The translations under genes were made by a program, and so were the position numbers. Source: Candidatus Sulfotelmatobacter sp. (GTDB lineage: Bacteria; Acidobacteriota; Terriglobia; Terriglobales; Acidobacteriaceae). Taken from it: DNA of 64,000 nt. The stretch lies in NCBI GenBank assembly GCA_036500765.1, contig DASYBM010000001.1, positions 1 to 64,000 on the forward strand, written 5' to 3'. The notes under the pieces were generated by a model. That model did no database searches. It saw only the letters and a program-made list of their open reading frames with translations, and had not been told where the DNA came from. Numbering within the stretch: position 1 is the first letter of the stretch; each line of letters starts with the position of its first letter. Shown one piece after another: positions 62,146-64,000 of this stretch.

Positions 62146-64000
62146 CTAGAAGATGAGTTTCATCGCCAGTTGCACTTGTCTTGGGGGATAGGCGGCGTTG
62201 GGTTTGGTGAAGTTTGTGGGAAGCGTGTAGTAGCCGGGGTAGGACGCGAGGGTTGGCGTCACCGAGCTTTGCACAAATGTAGTGGCGTTCGCGACCAGTC
62301 CGTTGGAGGTGATGACTACCCGCTGGTTGTCGCGGTTGAAAAGGTTGAAGGATTCGGCGATCAGGTTGAGTTTGTAGCGCTCGTGCAGGCGCAGGGTGCG
62401 GGTCAGACGGAGGTCGGCGGTGGCGTAGTCGGGCCCGGTGAAGCCGTTGCGGCTGTAGCCGGGGAGGCGGTCGTTGAGATCATTGCCATCCTGATTGGGA
62501 TCGCCGGAGACGGTGGCGCTGAAGGGACGTCCGCTGCCGTAGTTGATGAGGCTGGAGATTTTCCAGTCGTTGAAGATGTGTCCGAGCATTTCGTTGCCGC
62601 GATGGAAGGGGTGGGGTTCGGTGGAGAAGGCGACGACGAGGCGATCGCGCTGATCGGTAACGCTGGCCCCGCGCTCGGCGCTGGGATCGTAGGAATTTTG
62701 AACGGTGGCGGGTTGTCCGGCGACGAGGGCATCCTGGCCGTCGTCGATGGCGTGGGCGTAGGTGAAGGACAGGCGAAGATAAGTTCCGCGGGCGACGCGG
62801 CGATTGATGGAGAGTGTGGCCCCATTGTAATAGCTGGAGGCGGCGCTCTGGAATTCGTTGATGGCGCCGAGTTGGGCGATGGGGCGGCCGAGCGGGTTAA
62901 TGCACGGTGGGAAGGGACAGGTGAGCGATTTCGTGAACTGCCAGGTGGCAAAAGAGTCGACGGTATAGTAGCTGCCCTGAAAGATGGAACCAGTGGAATC
63001 GAAAATGGGATAGGCCACGGGAGTGGGCTGCGGCAGGTTTACATCGAGGGCGCGAATGAGGTGTTCGCCGTGAACGGTGAGCACTGATACGGCGACGGTG
63101 GTGTGGTCGGCGACTTCTTTTTCGAGAGTGAGGTTGGCTTGCTGGACGCGCGGCGTAATGAAGTTGGGAGCGAAAGCTGAAACCTCATTCGTTACGGCAG
63201 AGGGATCGTTCGCTATTCCTCCAGTCAAGGCCGGAGGCAAAGCACAGTTCGCTGCGAAGAGCGGGCAACTCGCCAGCGGATTGGGATAGCTCGGGAAGAC
63301 CTGCTGATCGTAATAGTTCGTGTTGTTAAGGAAGACTTGCGAGTCGGTGATGCCGTTTTCCGTTTGAACGACGGAGTTGTAGATCTGGGGGATGCGGACG
63401 TAGAAGATGCCGAATCCGGCGCGCAGCACGAGCGGGCGCTTGTTGCCGAAGGAGTAGGCGAGCCCGGCGCGCGGGGCGAAGTTGTAGGGCTGGAAGGGAA
63501 CTTTGCCCGAGGGCGGGAATAGCGGGTTCGACAGAAGTCCGGCGGTCGAGAAGGTTTGCAGATCCCAGCGCACGCCGACGTTCACGGCCAGATGGTCGGT
63601 GACGCGAACCGTATCCTGGGCGAAGGCGGCGTATTCGTTGGTGTTGGGATTCGAAGTGGCGCTGCCGAAGTTTTGCAGATAGTAGTGCGGCACTTCGTGG
63701 GCGTAGGCGCGCAAGGGAGTGAGTTCGAGGCCAGCCTCCTGGGGCGCGAAGGTAAAAGGATTGACTTTGATTGGGTAGAAAAGATATTCGCCGCTTTGCT
63801 GGCTGGGGAAGAAGTCGTAGATCCAGGTGAGCAGCCCGTCGCCGCCAAACTTCAGCGAATGGCGCGAACCTTCGTGGCTGACGGTTTCGGCAAGGTGCAG
63901 TCGATGTTCGCGGGTCTGGCGGGGAAGAAGATTGGAGCGGCCCATCCCGTCAAGGATGGTTGGAATCTTGACGAGTACGTCGCTTGTGTTGGTGAAAGAC
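62146..64000 (-). CDS. TonB-dependent receptor, Oar-like (5' end outside window)
   Basis: 618 residues visible; the frame is open to the window edge, reading NTSDVLVKIPTILDG before the first ATG at 63945, so the start lies beyond 64000. The visible part is the beta-barrel: strand pairs such as HLAVNVGVRWDLQTF, NFAPRAGLAYSFGNKRPLV, RVARGTYLRLSFTYAHAIDD and NDWKISSLINYGSGRPFSA, and the end VQLAMKLIF with a terminal Phe. It belongs to the same Oar-type group as the receptor at 13995-17429. Substrate unknown. Confidence 0.9.
   Translation of the reverse strand, partial: SFTNTSDVLVKIPTILDGMGRSNLLPRQTREHRLHLAETVSHEGSRHSLKFGGDGLLTWIYDFFPSQQSGEYLFYPIKVNPFTFAPQEAGLELTPLRAYAHEVPHYYLQNFGSATSNPNTNEYAAFAQDTVRVTDHLAVNVGVRWDLQTFSTAGLLSNPLFPPSGKVPFQPYNFAPRAGLAYSFGNKRPLVLRAGFGIFYVRIPQIYNSVVQTENGITDSQVFLNNTNYYDQQVFPSYPNPLASCPLFAANCALPPALTGGIANDPSAVTNEVSAFAPNFITPRVQQANLTLEKEVADHTTVAVSVLTVHGEHLIRALDVNLPQPTPVAYPIFDSTGSIFQGSYYTVDSFATWQFTKSLTCPFPPCINPLGRPIAQLGAINEFQSAASSYYNGATLSINRRVARGTYLRLSFTYAHAIDDGQDALVAGQPATVQNSYDPSAERGASVTDQRDRLVVAFSTEPHPFHRGNEMLGHIFNDWKISSLINYGSGRPFSATVSGDPNQDGNDLNDRLPGYSRNGFTGPDYATADLRLTRTLRLHERYKLNLIAESFNLFNRDNQRVVITSNGLVANATTFVQSSVTPTLASYPGYYTLPTNFTKPNAAYPPRQVQLAMKLIF

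Overview
The window looks like a chromosomal segment of an Acidobacteriota bacterium (class Terriglobia, near Koribacter or soil 'Sulfotelmatobacter'-type lineages). I infer this from several traits together: two Oar-like TonB-dependent receptors, a Ser/Thr kinase with a PD40 propeller, a YXWGXW-repeat protein, DUF2277 and DUF2203 genes, a split F1Fo operon (b'-b-delta-alpha-gamma-beta-epsilon without a and c), and an infC-rpmI-rplT-pheS-pheT operon. No rRNA, tRNA, CRISPR array, transposase or prophage was recognised. Most genes are housekeeping or envelope genes.

Layout. 1-2.6 kb: 3' part of a GT2 glycosyltransferase and a secreted esterase. 2.6-9.5 kb: F-type ATP synthase operon on the minus strand. 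10-12 kb: hfq-hflX. 12.4-17.4 kb: a urate-hydroxylase-like membrane protein, a small secreted protein, and a large TonB-dependent receptor facing a strong bidirectional terminator. 17.6-24 kb: envelope and redox proteins (SH3 lipoprotein, DsbA-like, Ig-like lipoprotein, YXWGXW protein, DUF2203, SodC). 24-35.9 kb: aminotransferase, aspS, a divergent class III cyclase-like protein, M28 peptidase, peroxiredoxin, TonB-C protein, mutY, a small helical protein, rlpA, HIT. 36-40 kb: nine-heme cytochrome, receiver-like protein, EAL-HDOD protein. 40.3-45.3 kb: translation operon, with infC apparently starting at ATC. 45.5-49.8 kb: small proteins, PD40 kinase and a GH13 remnant. 49.9-56.9 kb: a short Cys-containing peptide gene, a 1001-residue secreted protein, a secreted propeller protein, multicopper oxidase and a two-repeat protein. 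57-64 kb: small membrane proteins, mtaB, zinc ribbon, rpsU, FG-GAP protein and the 3' part of a second TonB receptor.

The most unusual structure is non-coding. Arrays of degenerate seven-base units sit between genes of the ATP synthase and translation operons, often as inverted pairs touching stop codons. At least three lie in frame inside genes (pheT and twice in mtaB). Other repeats are a four-copy palindrome (one copy coding for part of an aminotransferase N-terminus), a 138-bp element with 31-bp terminal inverted repeats, a family built on GTCATCCTGAGC, and two similar intergenic elements that fold alike with a compensatory base-pair change (59.8 and 61.8 kb), which are a candidate new RNA. 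All functional statements rest on reading motifs by eye; no database search was run.
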